Positions 23,691 through 35,074 of a stretch of 64,000 nt of DNA are shown in pieces. The DNA comes from Maratus speciosus (lineage: Eukaryota > Arthropoda > Arachnida > Araneae > Salticidae): assembly GCA_963932465.1 (NCBI GenBank), contig OZ010795.1, positions 524,649,451-524,713,450 on the forward strand, read 5' to 3'. Each line of letters starts with the position of its first letter. Within the stretch, counting starts at the first letter, position 1. Made by a program: the position numbers and the translations under genes. The notes under the pieces are model-generated. The model was not told the DNA's origin. It searched no databases and was given only the letters and a program-made list of their open reading frames with translations.

Positions 23691-24501
23691 GTGGTTTTAC
23701 AGTAGTTAAACTTTTTACAATATTTAAAAATAGGCATACTTAAGAGCCATAATTCTTTTAAATGTTAAGTGCAACATAATATATTAAATAAATATTACAC
23801 AACCAAATATATTAACATAAAATAAATAATTACATAACAAATAAATATCAGTTTGTTATTTTATTATATTGCCAATGTTTGTTACATTCATATTTTTGTA
23901 ATTTCCTAATGTTAAGTAAGTTAACAACTTTAGTATGTCTAAAAAATTAAAGTTACTTTCAATCGTCCCATTATGTTTTATACTGCTTCACAAAAATTAT
24001 TGTTTACATTGAAACTCCATAAGACATTTTACCCCTAGATAGTTGGCCATCTTACCCATACCTATGGGTAAGATGGTGAAATGCAAGTGTTTAGAAAAAC
24101 AAAATTTTTGATGCTTTCTATAACATCTGTAAAATAAAATAAGTTTTTAAATCATACATAAAAGTCTAAACTTTACAAGAAATCAACGAATAACAAATAC
24201 AAACAATAGGCGATTTTTAAAACAATTACGTCAAAAACTACAGCATCTTCACATAATGTACCCTATCTTTAATACTATCATATATCATATTGTAAAAACT
24301 CAATTTGAAAACGTTTTTATTTTAAAATTTCGTAAGATCTACAGATTTTGAAAAAAAAAGATCAATAAAAGTATTATCAATAAAAGTATAATCAATAAAA
24401 GTCAATATACATTTATATGCTAATAAAAAGAAAAAAAAAGTTTTTCAAACTGTTATAACACTATGCCGATTTATATTAAGGTTACATTTTGTGCTTTTCT
24501 G
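23691..24501. other. No gene; 14-bp perfect inverted repeat at 24047-24076
   Basis: A+T-rich. CCATCTTACCCATA and TATGGGTAAGATGG are perfect reverse complements separated by CC. No rho-independent logic applies in a eukaryote; it is more likely a transposon-end palindrome. Confidence 0.5.
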
Positions 24502-24505
24502 TTAA

Positions 24506-24718
24506 CCCTTTCAGGGGCTCCGTTTGCACTCGGCAAACTGTTAATTTTAATGTTCGAAATGCAAATTGACACCAGTAAATTCTTAGTACAATTTTGATCT
24601 TATAATATACGCGAAGGAAAGCTTTTTATTATTTTAAAATAAATTTGTTCATAAATAAAAATGGTGTGAAATAATTTTTTGAACATTTTTGGAGCAGAAA
24701 TGTCTTCCTCTGAAAGGG
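24506..24718. mobile_element. 213-bp TTAA-type MITE
   Basis: TTAA at 24502-24505 precedes CCCTTTCAGGGGCTCC; the right end is CTCTGAAAGGG followed by TTCAA, a decayed TTAA. Similar in length and ends to 16495-16700 but internally diverged. Confidence 0.5.
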
Positions 24719-24845
24719 TTCAAGGAATGCAAACATAAATCTGCTGTTTACAACGAATTTGTATAATTGTGCATGTACATATTTTACCTGGAACTGTTAT
24801 TGCTGTTGGATGACAATCTCTTTTAAAAGAATACCGGATATAAGA

Positions 24846-24873
24846 AAAATAAATAAATAAATAAATAAAAATA
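24846..24873. repeat. (AAAT)n microsatellite
   Basis: Seven AAAT-type units immediately abutting the CTAG end of a family-B Helitron. Confidence 0.8.
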
Positions 24874-24874
24874 A

Positions 24875-25382
24875 CTAGCCCCCCTTCGCGACCAGTTTAG
24901 TCTCCCTTAAAATTTATGTTTGGGAAAGCATCTTAAGCATTGCATCATGTTAATATTATTCATAATTTAATTTACTTTGATTCCCTTAAATATAATTAAT
25001 ATAATCCCTTAAGCTAATATTAGTTTCTATTTCATTAAAATATCTCAATTTGTTGATTTTCTGTAAGCAAGTAAACCCTATTGTCTTACAATGGAAGGGT
25101 ATGGGGATTTGGAGAAATATCAGAGATATCGCCAAGTTCGCCTCACTTTTGGCGACTAATTTTTGTCGCTAAATTTGGCAAGATTTCGCTGAGTGGGCGA
25201 TAAACTTGGCAGCAATTTGCGAGAGAACTGAGTCCTCCTTATGGTAACACTTTTATAGTTATGGATGTGCATTAAATGCTGTTCAATAACCAATGAGATG
25301 TGTTTCATTCGGGACTGGCCATTAAAAAATTAACAAATAATTGCGATTTTTGTGTCACGTATGACAGCGTAATATCTATCTG
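24875..25382 (-). mobile_element. Helitron-like element, family B copy
   Basis: Begins (plus strand) CTAGCCCCCCTTCGCGACCAG, matching the G+C-rich terminus of the B element at 13252, and contains TTTCATTCGGGACTGGCCATT near its other end as in B. The central region differs but matches 56918-57160 (CTCAATTTGTTGATTTTCT, ATATCGCCAAGTT). It represents a related, shorter B subfamily. Confidence 0.6.
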
Positions 25383-25783
25383 TATATATATATTTATTTA
25401 TATACTCTCCCTTGTTAGGAGAGGTAGTCACAAGGAGAAATTGCAATCGTTAACAAATTTAATTTTGACTTAATTCTGCAAAATGTATAATATTGCAAAT
25501 ATTACTATTTGAATAGATCTGAAATATAATAATTTTGATAAGCATAATTTCAGGTTTTAGTCTATAATTTAAGTAAACATCAGAATTGCTAGCATTTTTT
25601 TTTTATATATATAACAATTTAAATAAAGGTATTTTTGCATATAATTTTAATAAAATGTTTTGATACTCATCTATAAAAACGAGTAAGTCATTCGGTATAA
25701 TCATAACCTTATCAGGCTATTGCTAATCAAATATATATATTTAAAAAAAGCTCGTGTCAATTTAGTTCTGATTTAAAGATATA

Positions 25784-25786
25784 CAC

Positions 25787-25832
<46 letters not shown>

Positions 25833-26358
25833 CTACAAGGTTACAAAGAATTCTCTAGGAAAGTTGGAATTCTAGATTTTTTTATTTAACGGCAACAACA
25901 AATATTCATGTAACACGTACACTTTCGCCTCGCAAATCAAAATATCAGCAAGGTTACTAAGAATTTTCTAGGAAACTCGGATTCATAGAACTTTTTATCT
26001 AATGACAGCAACAAAAATTCATGTAACAGATACACTTTTGCTTCATAAATCATAAAATCTGCAAGGTTGCGAAGAATTTTTTAGGAAACTGGGATTCCTA
26101 GAACTTTTTATGTAACTGCAACCCGGATTACAGATAAAATTTTAGTAAGGTAATGTAATTTTATAAAATTCTTTTTTGTAAACTATTTTTGCAAAGCTAC
26201 AGAAATCTGTAACTTTACAAAAATTAGTCTTGTAAGTTTTGTAGATTTTTTTCTACAGTGTAAAGATAAAATTTTAGTAAGCATAGAGATTTCTTTTAGT
26301 AACCATAGAGATTTTAACTTTACATCTGTAGTGTTACAGATTTATTCTTTTTACAGTG
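25784..26358. mobile_element. MITE with CACTGTAAAA ends and ~125-bp internal repeats
   Basis: CACTGTAAAA... and ...TTTTTACAGTG with TA on each side. The left part carries three degenerate ~90-125-bp repeats (AAGAATT-TCTAGGAAA...CATGTAACA). A 40-nt A run follows the left end. A second copy in the opposite orientation is at 48473-48901. TA target and non-coding status suit a Tc1/mariner-type MITE. Confidence 0.65.
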
Positions 26359-26704
26359 TAGACGCTATAAAACTGTTTGACATATTTTTATTCCAATACG
26401 TTTAAAATTTATTTCACACTATATTAAAAACTTTAAATTTTCTGGAACTATTTTAATCAACTTTGTTTTTTTAGCTGCCATTTATAAATAAATATAATCG
26501 CAGGAAATAAGTTCAAATAATTAGAAGGAAGTTTTTAATGATCTACATAAATTAGGAGGTCATTTTATCTAATCATTAGCTATCGTGGCGCTGCTAATTT
26601 ATTATTAAAACAAAGCTCACGGGAATCTGTTTCTAAGTTAATCTTATGGAACATACTATTTTATAAATTTATATTTGAATATGCTTAAAATATAGTAATA
26701 TCTA

Positions 26705-27339
26705 TAGGGCAATTCCACCGTAACTGACGTAACATTTTATCATCGAATTTTGTTTTTAAAACTATGTAGAAAATTTACTAATAAAGCTGGAACAAATTTT
26801 TACAATTTAAAATATTTCTTACAAAGGACTTAATATCCAAATACCTGCAGATTATTTCAATCTCTCTGTTAGTCCCCAAAATTGCATTTCAACTTCTGAA
26901 ACTGACGTAACATAAAATATACAAATATTTTTTGTGCCTTCATTGAAAAGTAAAAATTATCAAAACTATCCCGTTAAAAAAATGATTTAATGTTCTCAGT
27001 AACATTAAGTAATGACAAATCATAACAGTAAGATGATTAATTCATTTCTGAATAATAAAAAAGAAAAAAAAGGGCATTTACACATGTAACTGACGTAAGT
27101 TTTATTGTGTAACTGACGTAATATTATGACTTTACAAAGACAAAAATGGTACTTAACTTAGTTTGAAAACATTAATTTACATTGCCTTTTTATTAGGATT
27201 TTATTATAGAATAGTTTATTATATCAAGTTTTCCAATTTTACCCTTAAATTAAACATATTATAAATTTTATCCCCCCCCCCAAAAAAAAAAAATAAATAA
27301 ATAAATAAAATAAAGATAATCTTCTGTGAAATTGCCCTA
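26705..27339. mobile_element. MITE with repeated CRE-like ACTGACGTAA motifs
   Basis: TAGGGCAATTCCAC and the inverted GTGAAATTGCCCTA form the ends, with TA outside each. ACTGACGTAA occurs four times (about 26723, 26901, 27090 and 27113), each with a TGACGTAA octamer like an ATF/CREB site. No ORF. It lies at a unit joint of the tandem array. Confidence 0.65.
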
Positions 27340-27983
27340 TAACAATAATTTCTCGCTTTCTGGAATTTTTTTTTACATAAATGTTAGATTTCTTTGCTAA
27401 AACTTATAAACAGAACTTAAACGCAAGAGTTTATTTCAAAGAAGCAGAAAAAAGCATTCTTTGAAGAGGAATAAAAACAAGTTAGTCATGCGATATAATC
27501 ATTAGGTAATGGGGCAATGCTAATTAATTATGAAATCTTACTGAAGTGAAGTTCAGTTCTCGTTTAATCCTATAGAAATCATATTGTTTCCCATGCTTTT
27601 AGTTTTAAAGTGCCTTACTTTCTTCTATCATAATTTTAGGCTATTTTAAACCCCTTTAAAATAAAGGTAGATTTGTTACATTTCGCATATAAAAAGAGGG
27701 TAAATGGCTAAGTTTGTTTTTTAATAAAGATGAAAATATTTGCTCAAGAACTGTAAAAATTACTCTGTCATGCGATATAATCATTAGTTAATGGAGCAAT
27801 ATTAAATAATTATAAAAAGTTAATGGATGATAAAATTTGTCTATGCCATAAAATGTAAAGATGCTATAGGATGAAGTTAACAAGTAGAAATACAATGGAA
27901 AATAAAATAAATTTCACTTCACAAGGTTCTAAAAAAAATCGCGCATCAGAAGATATTTTTTTTTTTTAATTTTCTATGCTTAA

Positions 27984-28732
27984 GGGGTCTAAGGACTATT
28001 AAAGCTTCAAAAATTTCAATTTTTTTTTCAGATATTAAATTACATTTTTTCTGGACATTTTGATATAATTTTTTTTCTTGGAAGTCCCATTAGAAAAGAA
28101 GTTATGGCTTTTAGAATTATACCCCCTCAATAGCTGAAGCGGCGCTTTAAAAAATTTGAAGTCATTTTTCTCCAAATGACGTTTTTGGGCATAACGCGCA
28201 CAATATCTCAAAAACTTCTGAATATTTTTTCATGAAATTTTCTAAACAAATGTTTCATGTTAGTCTGCATAAACTGAACCTAAAATTTACTTTCTTATTG
28301 TTCGAAAAAATATTTTTTTAGATTATTATACTGTTGAAATTTTAAATTTTTTGCATTAGCTTAACACAACTTTGTATTAAAAATATAAAAATGCTTTAAA
28401 TACAAATTTATTTAGGTTCAGGGTCGTTATTACAATCTGAAGTACAAGTAGGCACCAAAAATGTCCTTTTAGTTGCAAAATATTTTTTGTAATCATGCGC
28501 GTAAGCTGTTATACGAATTTTCTGCTTGTCAAATTTCTGACTGTTTGGAGCTCCCTGTAAATGTTAATTCTGCATCTTGAAATTTTTTTTAAACACATGA
28601 AATGAAAGAGAATACTTATATCACCCATCTCCCTCCAAAATTGTGCTTTAAAATTATATACATTTTAAGATATTAAACGTTAAAAATGGTCTTTTTTATC
28701 CGTTTTTCCAATTTTAAGAGTCCTGAGACCCC
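27984..28732. mobile_element. 750-bp TTAA-target MITE, copy 3
   Basis: TTAA at 27980-27983 and 28733-28736; ends GGGGTCTAAGGACTATTAAA and AAGAGTCCTGAGACCCC. Neighbouring array units at 31636 and 33248 read CTATGTTTAAA with no insert, an approximate empty site. Homologous throughout to 10789-11539. 749 bp. Confidence 0.88.
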
Positions 28733-29262
28733 TTAAATATAGACATTATTTTGATGTCATATCATTTGTTACGCTTTTATTTATAGGTTTGAAGTGCTAA
28801 GTGATTTATTTTTGTTTGTTAGGCAAAATCATGGATTTAAAAAAAAAAAAAAAAAAAATCTAATGACTAAATTGTGCCATGGCATGCACGTAAATGTTTT
28901 GTAAACAGGGGAAAAGCTGTTTATAGTTGCACAATGATTTAAAGAACAAAATGATTGGATAATAGCTACTGATATATGCTTGCGCGTCACAATTTTAACC
29001 CGTTCAGGTCTCGCGTACTATTAATATCACGTCTTTTCATCTGAGTATTATTTTGTCCTAACGATTGCTTTTGCTGTTAATTACATATAATAATATAAGT
29101 GTATGTCTATATATTTCTTACAACTTCATTCGTATTTTATTATTTAATAATCATACGACCGAAAGTCAGTCAGTAAGTCACAAAAGAACATGAGAGGTCG
29201 GAAATTAATAGTAAATTGTTTCCAAATATGGCAATAGGTGGCAGCCCTGTCCAACTGTAAGT

Positions 29263-29309
29263 AGAGATCCTACATTAGAGATGTAGTACGACTCTAATGT
29301 AGGATCTCT
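29263..29309. repeat. 18-bp perfect hairpin
   Basis: AGAGATCCTACATTAGAG (29263-29280) and its exact reverse complement (29292-29309) are separated by 11 nt. Just upstream of the mariner relic; probably a relict transposon end. Confidence 0.85.
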
Positions 29310-29329
29310 TACTGTAAGATGCCAATTTC

Positions 29330-29657
29330 GAATTTATGAGAAAACAGTTATACAAGATGAGCAGGGGCGTTCAAAAGTTGTTGACGAAGAACGAAGTGGT
29401 CATCCTGTTGAGATTTCGTCAAAAGGAACAGTGCGAAGGTTGAGGAAATGGTTAGAGCTGACAGGCGAACAACAATAGACGGCATTAGCTACTGCAAGAG
29501 TGTGTTCACATGGTTTAGCCTACTACCAACTGATGCAGACGTTGAATCTGAGATACACAGATGGCTGAGAGTGCAGTCCAAAGGCTTTTATGCAGCTGGT
29601 ATTAGAAAACTCATAAAGAGATGGGACAAATGTATCAATGTAAATGACGATATATAG
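29330..29657 (+). pseudogene. mariner-family transposase relic (C-terminus)
   Basis: The frame ending at TAG 29657 reads VESEIHRWLRVQSKGFYAAG then IRKLIKRWDKCINVNDDI, the conserved C-terminal block of mariner transposases (HRWL...FY..GI..L..RWDKC). In another frame, upstream, DEERSGHPVEISSKGTVR resembles the N-terminal ERSGRP linker. The central catalytic DD34D region is missing, so this is an internally deleted, frameshifted copy with no activity. It lies inside a TTAA insertion. Confidence 0.75.
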
Positions 29658-32600
29658 AATAACAAAGAAATAATAGAGAAATAAACATGCCTTTTAAGTA
29701 TGTATCTTGGTTTCCGTTTTTTTATTGGCTTTTGTGAGCTACATACTAATTTGCCTTCGTAACAATAATAAAAGTTTGTCTAATTCTCTTTGCACCATTG
29801 GAAATTCTTTTATTTTAAACATACATTTCCCTCTTTAATTTTAAAATATCTGTAAGTTTTCTGGACGAACCTTGTGTGATAAAACTAAAAAAAAAATATT
29901 GGAAAGTTGTAATATCTGTTAAATCCTGTTGTAATATATTCCCTAAACGTCTCCAAAAACTCTTCCTTAGCCTATTGTCATATGAATAAGAATTGAACAG
30001 TACGCAAAATAACTACAATCGTCATATTTCAGACAATGCCATGTTCGTTAAACTTCAGTATATATATTTGGATAGCTACCATTACCATTATCAAAGTAAA
30101 TTTATTTTTTTCCCTTAAAAGTGAAAAAAAGTACCCAAAAGGGTTAAATATAAAAACTGTACTTGTGTTTGTAAAAACTGACGTTAAAATCAATCTAAAA
30201 TATTTTGAAGACCATATCATTAGAAATCTGTAAACCCCTAGATGAAAATGTATAATAATAACAACAATAATATTAACAATAATAAAAATAATAAAAATAA
30301 CAATAAAAAAAATAATAATAATTTCTCACTTTCTGGAAGTCGTTTACATAAATGTTAGATTTGTTAACTAAAATATATAAAAAAACTTAATAATAGGAAA
30401 TTACTTTAAATAAGCAGAAGGAAATATTCTTCGAAGAGCTATAAAAACTAGTCAGTCATGCAATATAATCATAAGGTAATGGTTGCACTGCTAATTAATT
30501 ATAAAATATTATTGAAGTTTAGGTATGGTTTAATCCCATCAAAAGTATATTATTTCGCATACTTCTAAACTATATTACCTTCTTCTATTATAATTTTTGG
30601 CTTTTTGGAATTCTTTGAAAAAACGGCAGATTTCTTACATATTGCAGATAAATAGAGAGTAAACGATGTAGTTTGTATTATAAATAATAAAGAAGAAAAT
30701 ATTTTGTCACGAACTATAAAAAGTACTCAGCCATGCGATATAATCATTAGCTAATGGGGCATTATTAAATAATTATAAAAAGTTAATTTAAGATGAAATT
30801 TGTCTATGTCACGTAACGTAAAGATACAATAGGATAAAGTTGTCATGTAGAAATACAATGAAAAATAAAATAAATTTCACTTCACAGGGGTCTAAAAAAA
30901 TAAAAATAAAATTCATCAAATGATAATTTTTTCTATGTTTAAATATTGACATTATATTGATGTTATATAATGGTGTAGGCTTTTGGCTAATAATAATAAT
31001 AAGAAGAATTTCCCGCTTTCTAGATGTCGTTTGCATACATGTTAGATTTGTTAGCTAAAACTTATAAAAATAAATTAAACACAAGAGTTTATTTCAAAGA
31101 AGCAGAAGAAAACATTCTTCAGAAGAGGAATTAAAAAAATGTTAGTCATGCGATATAATGATTAGGTAAAGGGGCAATGCTAATTAATTATGAAATCTTA
31201 CTGACGCTCAGTTCTCGTTTAATCTTATAGAAACTATATTATTTCGCATACTTCTAGTTCAAAAGTATTTTACTTTGTTCTATCATAATTTTAGACGTTT
31301 TTAAACTTCTTTATAAAATAGGTAGATTTGTTACATATCGCATAGAAAAAGAAGGTAAACGGCTAAGTTTGTTTTATAAATAATAAAGATGAAAATGTTT
31401 CTCCACGAACTATAAAAAATACTCAGTCATGCGATATAAACATTAGGTAATGGGGCATTATTAAATAATTATAAAAGTTAATGGAAGATGAAATTTGTAT
31501 ATGTCACGTGACGTAAAGATGCAATACGATAAAGTTTTTATGGAAGAGTACAATGAAAAATAAAATAAATGTCACTTTACAGAGTTCTAAAAAAATTCAT
31601 GCACCAGAAGATAAACTTTTTTTTTTCTATGTTTAAACATTGACATTATATTCTTGTTATATCATGGTGTAGGCTTTTGATAATGCTTTTGAAGTGCTAA
31701 GCGATTATTTTCTTTTGTTAGGCAAAATCATGGATAAATAAAAAAGAAAAATCTAATGATTATAGTGTCACCGCACGCACGTAAATGTTTTTTGAACAGA
31801 GGAAATGGTATTTATAGTTGCAAAATCATTTAAAGAACAATATCATTCGATAATAGCTTCTGATATATATCTGCACGTAACAACGTTAAATTCAAAAACT
31901 GTACCTGTGTTTGTGAAAACTGGCGTTAAAATCAATCTACAATATTTTAATAATCATATCAGTGAAAAGCTGTAAACCCCTTGATGAAAATGTGAAATAA
32001 TAATAATAAGAAGAAGAATAAGAAGCATTCGTCGTTTTCTTGAAGTCATTTGCATACATGTTAGATTTGTTAGATAAAACTTATAAAAAGATCTTAATTA
32101 CAGGAGTTGATTTCAAATAAGCAGAATGAAATATTCTTTGAAGATTTATAAAAACTACTCAGTCATGGAGATATAATCATTAGGTAATGGGACAATGCTA
32201 ACTAATAATGAAATGTTGTTGAACATTTTTTAACCGTGTAGAAACTATATTATTTCGCATATTTCTACTTCTAAGTATTTCATTTCTTCTATCAGAATTT
32301 TAGGCTTCTTTGAAGTTATTTAATAAACAGTAGATATGTTACATATCGCATATAAAAGGGGAATAAAACGGCTAAGTTTGTTTTATAAATAATAAAGAAG
32401 AAAATATTTTGTCGCGAACTATAAGATTTACTCAGTCATGCGATATAATCATTAGCTAATAGGACATTATTAAATAATTATAAAAAGTTAATGGAAGATG
32501 AAATTTGTCTACATCACGTTACGTAAAGATGCAATAAGATAAAGTTATCATGTAAGAATGCAATGTAAAATAAAAAAAGCAATTTATCAAATTACAACGA

Positions 32601-33180
32601 CCATTTGGAAAACGATTTTTTTGAAGACATAAAAAATCGCACGGAGTTGATCATACATTACGTACGCCATGAATTAAACGTGTTATTACACGTAAAAATT
32701 GCAAGCCAAAATATCGCCTGCTACCCGTCAGATTTCATGAAACTTAAGTATTATCCACTTGAAACTTACGTAAATATCCCAGCATTTCATTGGCTGTTCG
32801 GGAAAAGGCTTTTCCATCGTCAGATTTTCAAGAAATCTGACGGCCAATTTTAAATGAAATTTCTTTCTTAAACTTCTAAACATCCGACAATATTACTTTT
32901 TACACCGTCGGATAGAGAAAAAAATGTACTTTTAAATGCAATTTGTTTGAAAACTGCATCTCAATGTGTTTCTGAGTTATTATTTTTTTTTGTAGTTTTT
33001 ATTACTTTTTTGTCACAGCGGCAACAGAAAGTATCCATCATTGCTGAAATTAAAGGGAAATACTTATTACTGTATAGACCAATCAGAAAACGAATAAATT
33101 GCGGATTAAACCAATGAAAACCTTCAGATATGCTTTTCATTTCCCATCCTGACGAGAACAATAACCATTTTTCCAAATGG
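32601..33180. mobile_element. 580-bp composite insertion in the tandem array
   Basis: CCATTTGGAAAA and TTTTCCAAATGG mark inverted ends; the unit sequence resumes at TAAATTTCACTTTACAG as in neighbours. 32850-33035 is a fragment of Helitron family A (TTTTTACACCGTCGGATAGAG). A 10-bp hairpin CGTCAGATTT/AAATCTGACG occupies 32818-32842. The + strand 82-codon frame at 32605-32853 matches nothing I know. Confidence 0.5.
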
Positions 33181-33338
33181 TTAATAAATTTCACTTTACA
33201 GGGTTAAAAAAAAATATGCATCAGAAAATATTTTTTCTTTATTTCTATGTTTAAATATTAACATTATATTGATGCTATAGCATGAGGTACGCCTTTTTTA
33301 TGATTTTTAAGTGCTAATTGATTTCTTTTCTTTTGTTA

Positions 33339-33373
<35 letters not shown>

Positions 33374-33655
33374 AAAGGCAAAATTGTGTCAAGTAAAGCA
33401 CGTAAATGTTTTGTGAATAGGTGAAAAATTGTTTTACAGTTGAACAATCATTTAAAAAACAAAATGACCCGGTAATAGCTTCTGACATATGTTTTCCACA
33501 TCACAACGTTAAATTTGAAAACAGTACTTGTGTTTCTAAAAACAAATGTTAAAAGAAATAAAAAATATTTTGAAGACTATATAATAGAAAATCTGTATAT
33601 CTTTAGATAAATATCTATAATAATAATAATAATAATAATAACAAAAATAATAATA

Positions 33656-34289
33656 ACAAAGTTCATTAGAAGACTTACACGTCTGATTTTCCTAGTTAAA
33701 TGAGTAATAACCTATAAGCAGGTTTTCCATTGTTCACAAAACATATTTCTGCGTGACATTAGACAATGTTTTTTCTGATTTTTTTCAATTTATGTTTTTT
33801 TTTTTTTTTTTTCTAAAAATGAAACATATATGAATGCGCACATGGAATACATATCTAATTATCTAAAATAACACATATCTAAAGACCATAGCGATCATAC
33901 AATGTGGTAAAGACGAATGATTCAAAATCTACGAAAATATAATATAACCACATCCTAAATATACAGTAACTCATTCTGAGTAATCCAATTTTCAGAAAAG
34001 CGTTCTTTATCTTTAGAAGCCTGGACAATCACGATATTTCTCATATTTAAAAACAAAGTTCATTTTCCTGCCAGTAAGTTTCAGAAAACTTTTCAACTTT
34101 TAATAGTACATTAATCAATTTTCTCAAACATTTTTACCAGCATAACTGAATTTCTATCTTCATGAGTAACAGCATATTAATTTTAATATAATATTCATAT
34201 AGTTAATTTATGAAGTCTGTCAGGTTCTGAGAAATATCTGCTATTAGAACTGGGGTTCTATATTATTTTTGTCTTAATAAATGATATAT
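33656..34289. other. A+T-rich; direct repeat of 35456-35620
   Basis: 34100-34220 (ATTAATCAATTTTCTCAA, ACATATTAATTTTAATATAA, AGTTAATTTATGAAGTCTGT) is repeated at 35456-35620. A poly-T run is at 33798-33812. No gene. Confidence 0.5.
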
Positions 34290-35000
34290 TGTATGGCCTG
34301 TGCACTGGAATTTCAAAATAACATCCTTTCCCGGTCTAAAACTGGATCTAAGCCGGGGAAAATGTATAGATGGAATGAAGGGGGAAAAGGATAGTTGGAA
34401 AGGGGTTTGTACAACCTTTTGAGATGTCTATTGAAGATGGGGAGACAAAGACATTCCACGAACGAGAAAAGGAGCTTGGAATGCGAGCAGGAAACCCTGA
34501 GGGGTTGCGTTGAGAATTAGCAAGGGGTTGCTGGAAGGCAGTCTCTTCTGCTGAGGTAGTCAGTTTTGGAGCGTAGCGCGCAAAGTGTGTTCATGGGGAG
34601 AGCTCTGAAAGATAGAGCGTAGGGTTCAGTTGGAGCCGAGAGCGCGAAGCGCAAGGTAGTCACTGTGTATAGCTCTTAGAGATAGAACGTAGGATTGAGT
34701 GAGGCTCGGAGAGCTTAGGCTTAGAGCACATATGTGTTGGGAGATCGAGATTGATCTCCGGAAAACTAATTTAACGTGTGTAGAGTGAGAGTGATTTAAC
34801 GTAGTTTAACAGTACACAGCCAGCATTTACTGTATTTAATTTAATGTTGAACCGGATCATCTATATCCGAGTTTGTAAGTGTAAATAGTGTTTTGTTGTT
34901 GTGTAAATAGTGTGTAAATAAACTGTAAATTTAGTTAATTGAAAGCATTGGTTTTCATTTAAACAATCTTCTCAGTGCGTGACCGATATCACGTAATCAT
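34290..35000 (+). mobile_element. LTR of a Ty3/gypsy-like retrotransposon (solo or truncated)
   Basis: A G+C-richer 700-bp block begins with TG (34290, 34299 or 34301) and ends ...GTAATCA. It contains an AATAAA polyadenylation signal (GTGTAAATAAACTG near 34912) and is followed by AACGGTGGTGGCAGCG, the TGGTGGCAGCG sequence commonly found immediately inside gypsy-type LTRs. About 80 bp of leader follow (to 35080), then A+T-rich DNA with no gag-pol. No second LTR is in the window. Exact boundaries are uncertain. Confidence 0.65.
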
Positions 35001-35074
35001 AACGGTGGTGGCAGCGTATAAATAATAAGGATTTTCCTCGAAGTTGTGCGGACTAAGAGGAAACTCCGACAAAG

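Larger units (their letters stand above)
28999..30143. mobile_element. 1.1-kb TTAA insertion carrying a mariner relic
   Basis: TTAA at 28995-28998 and 30144-30147 surround CCCGTTCAGG... and ...CCCAAAAGGG. In the array units at 31886 and 33508 the same place reads AACGTTAAATT with one TTAA, so the insert and its target duplication are directly demonstrated. Inverted ends are short and imperfect. The mariner fragment at 29330-29657 may be a secondary insertion. Confidence 0.75.
25384..33655. repeat. Degenerate ~1.0-1.1-kb tandem array with many insertions
   Basis: Head-to-tail units start with TTTCTCGCTTTCTGG-like sequence and include CATGCGATATAATCATTAGG twice and a poly-A tract after GCAAAATCATGG. 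Units begin near 27345, 30325, 31003 and 32025; older decayed pieces lie at 25560-25783 and 26359-26704. (TAA)n microsatellites sit at the joints (30250-30325, 30987-31003, 31998-32020, 33617-33655). The unit at 30325 lacks its second half. Insertions at 25784, 26705, 27984, 28999 and 32601 are listed separately. No unit codes for protein. Confidence 0.8.

Noticed and set aside
30029..30233. Two overlapping ORFs on opposite strands
   Set aside because: Mutual shadows within the TTAA insertion and the array unit; A+T-driven codon use.
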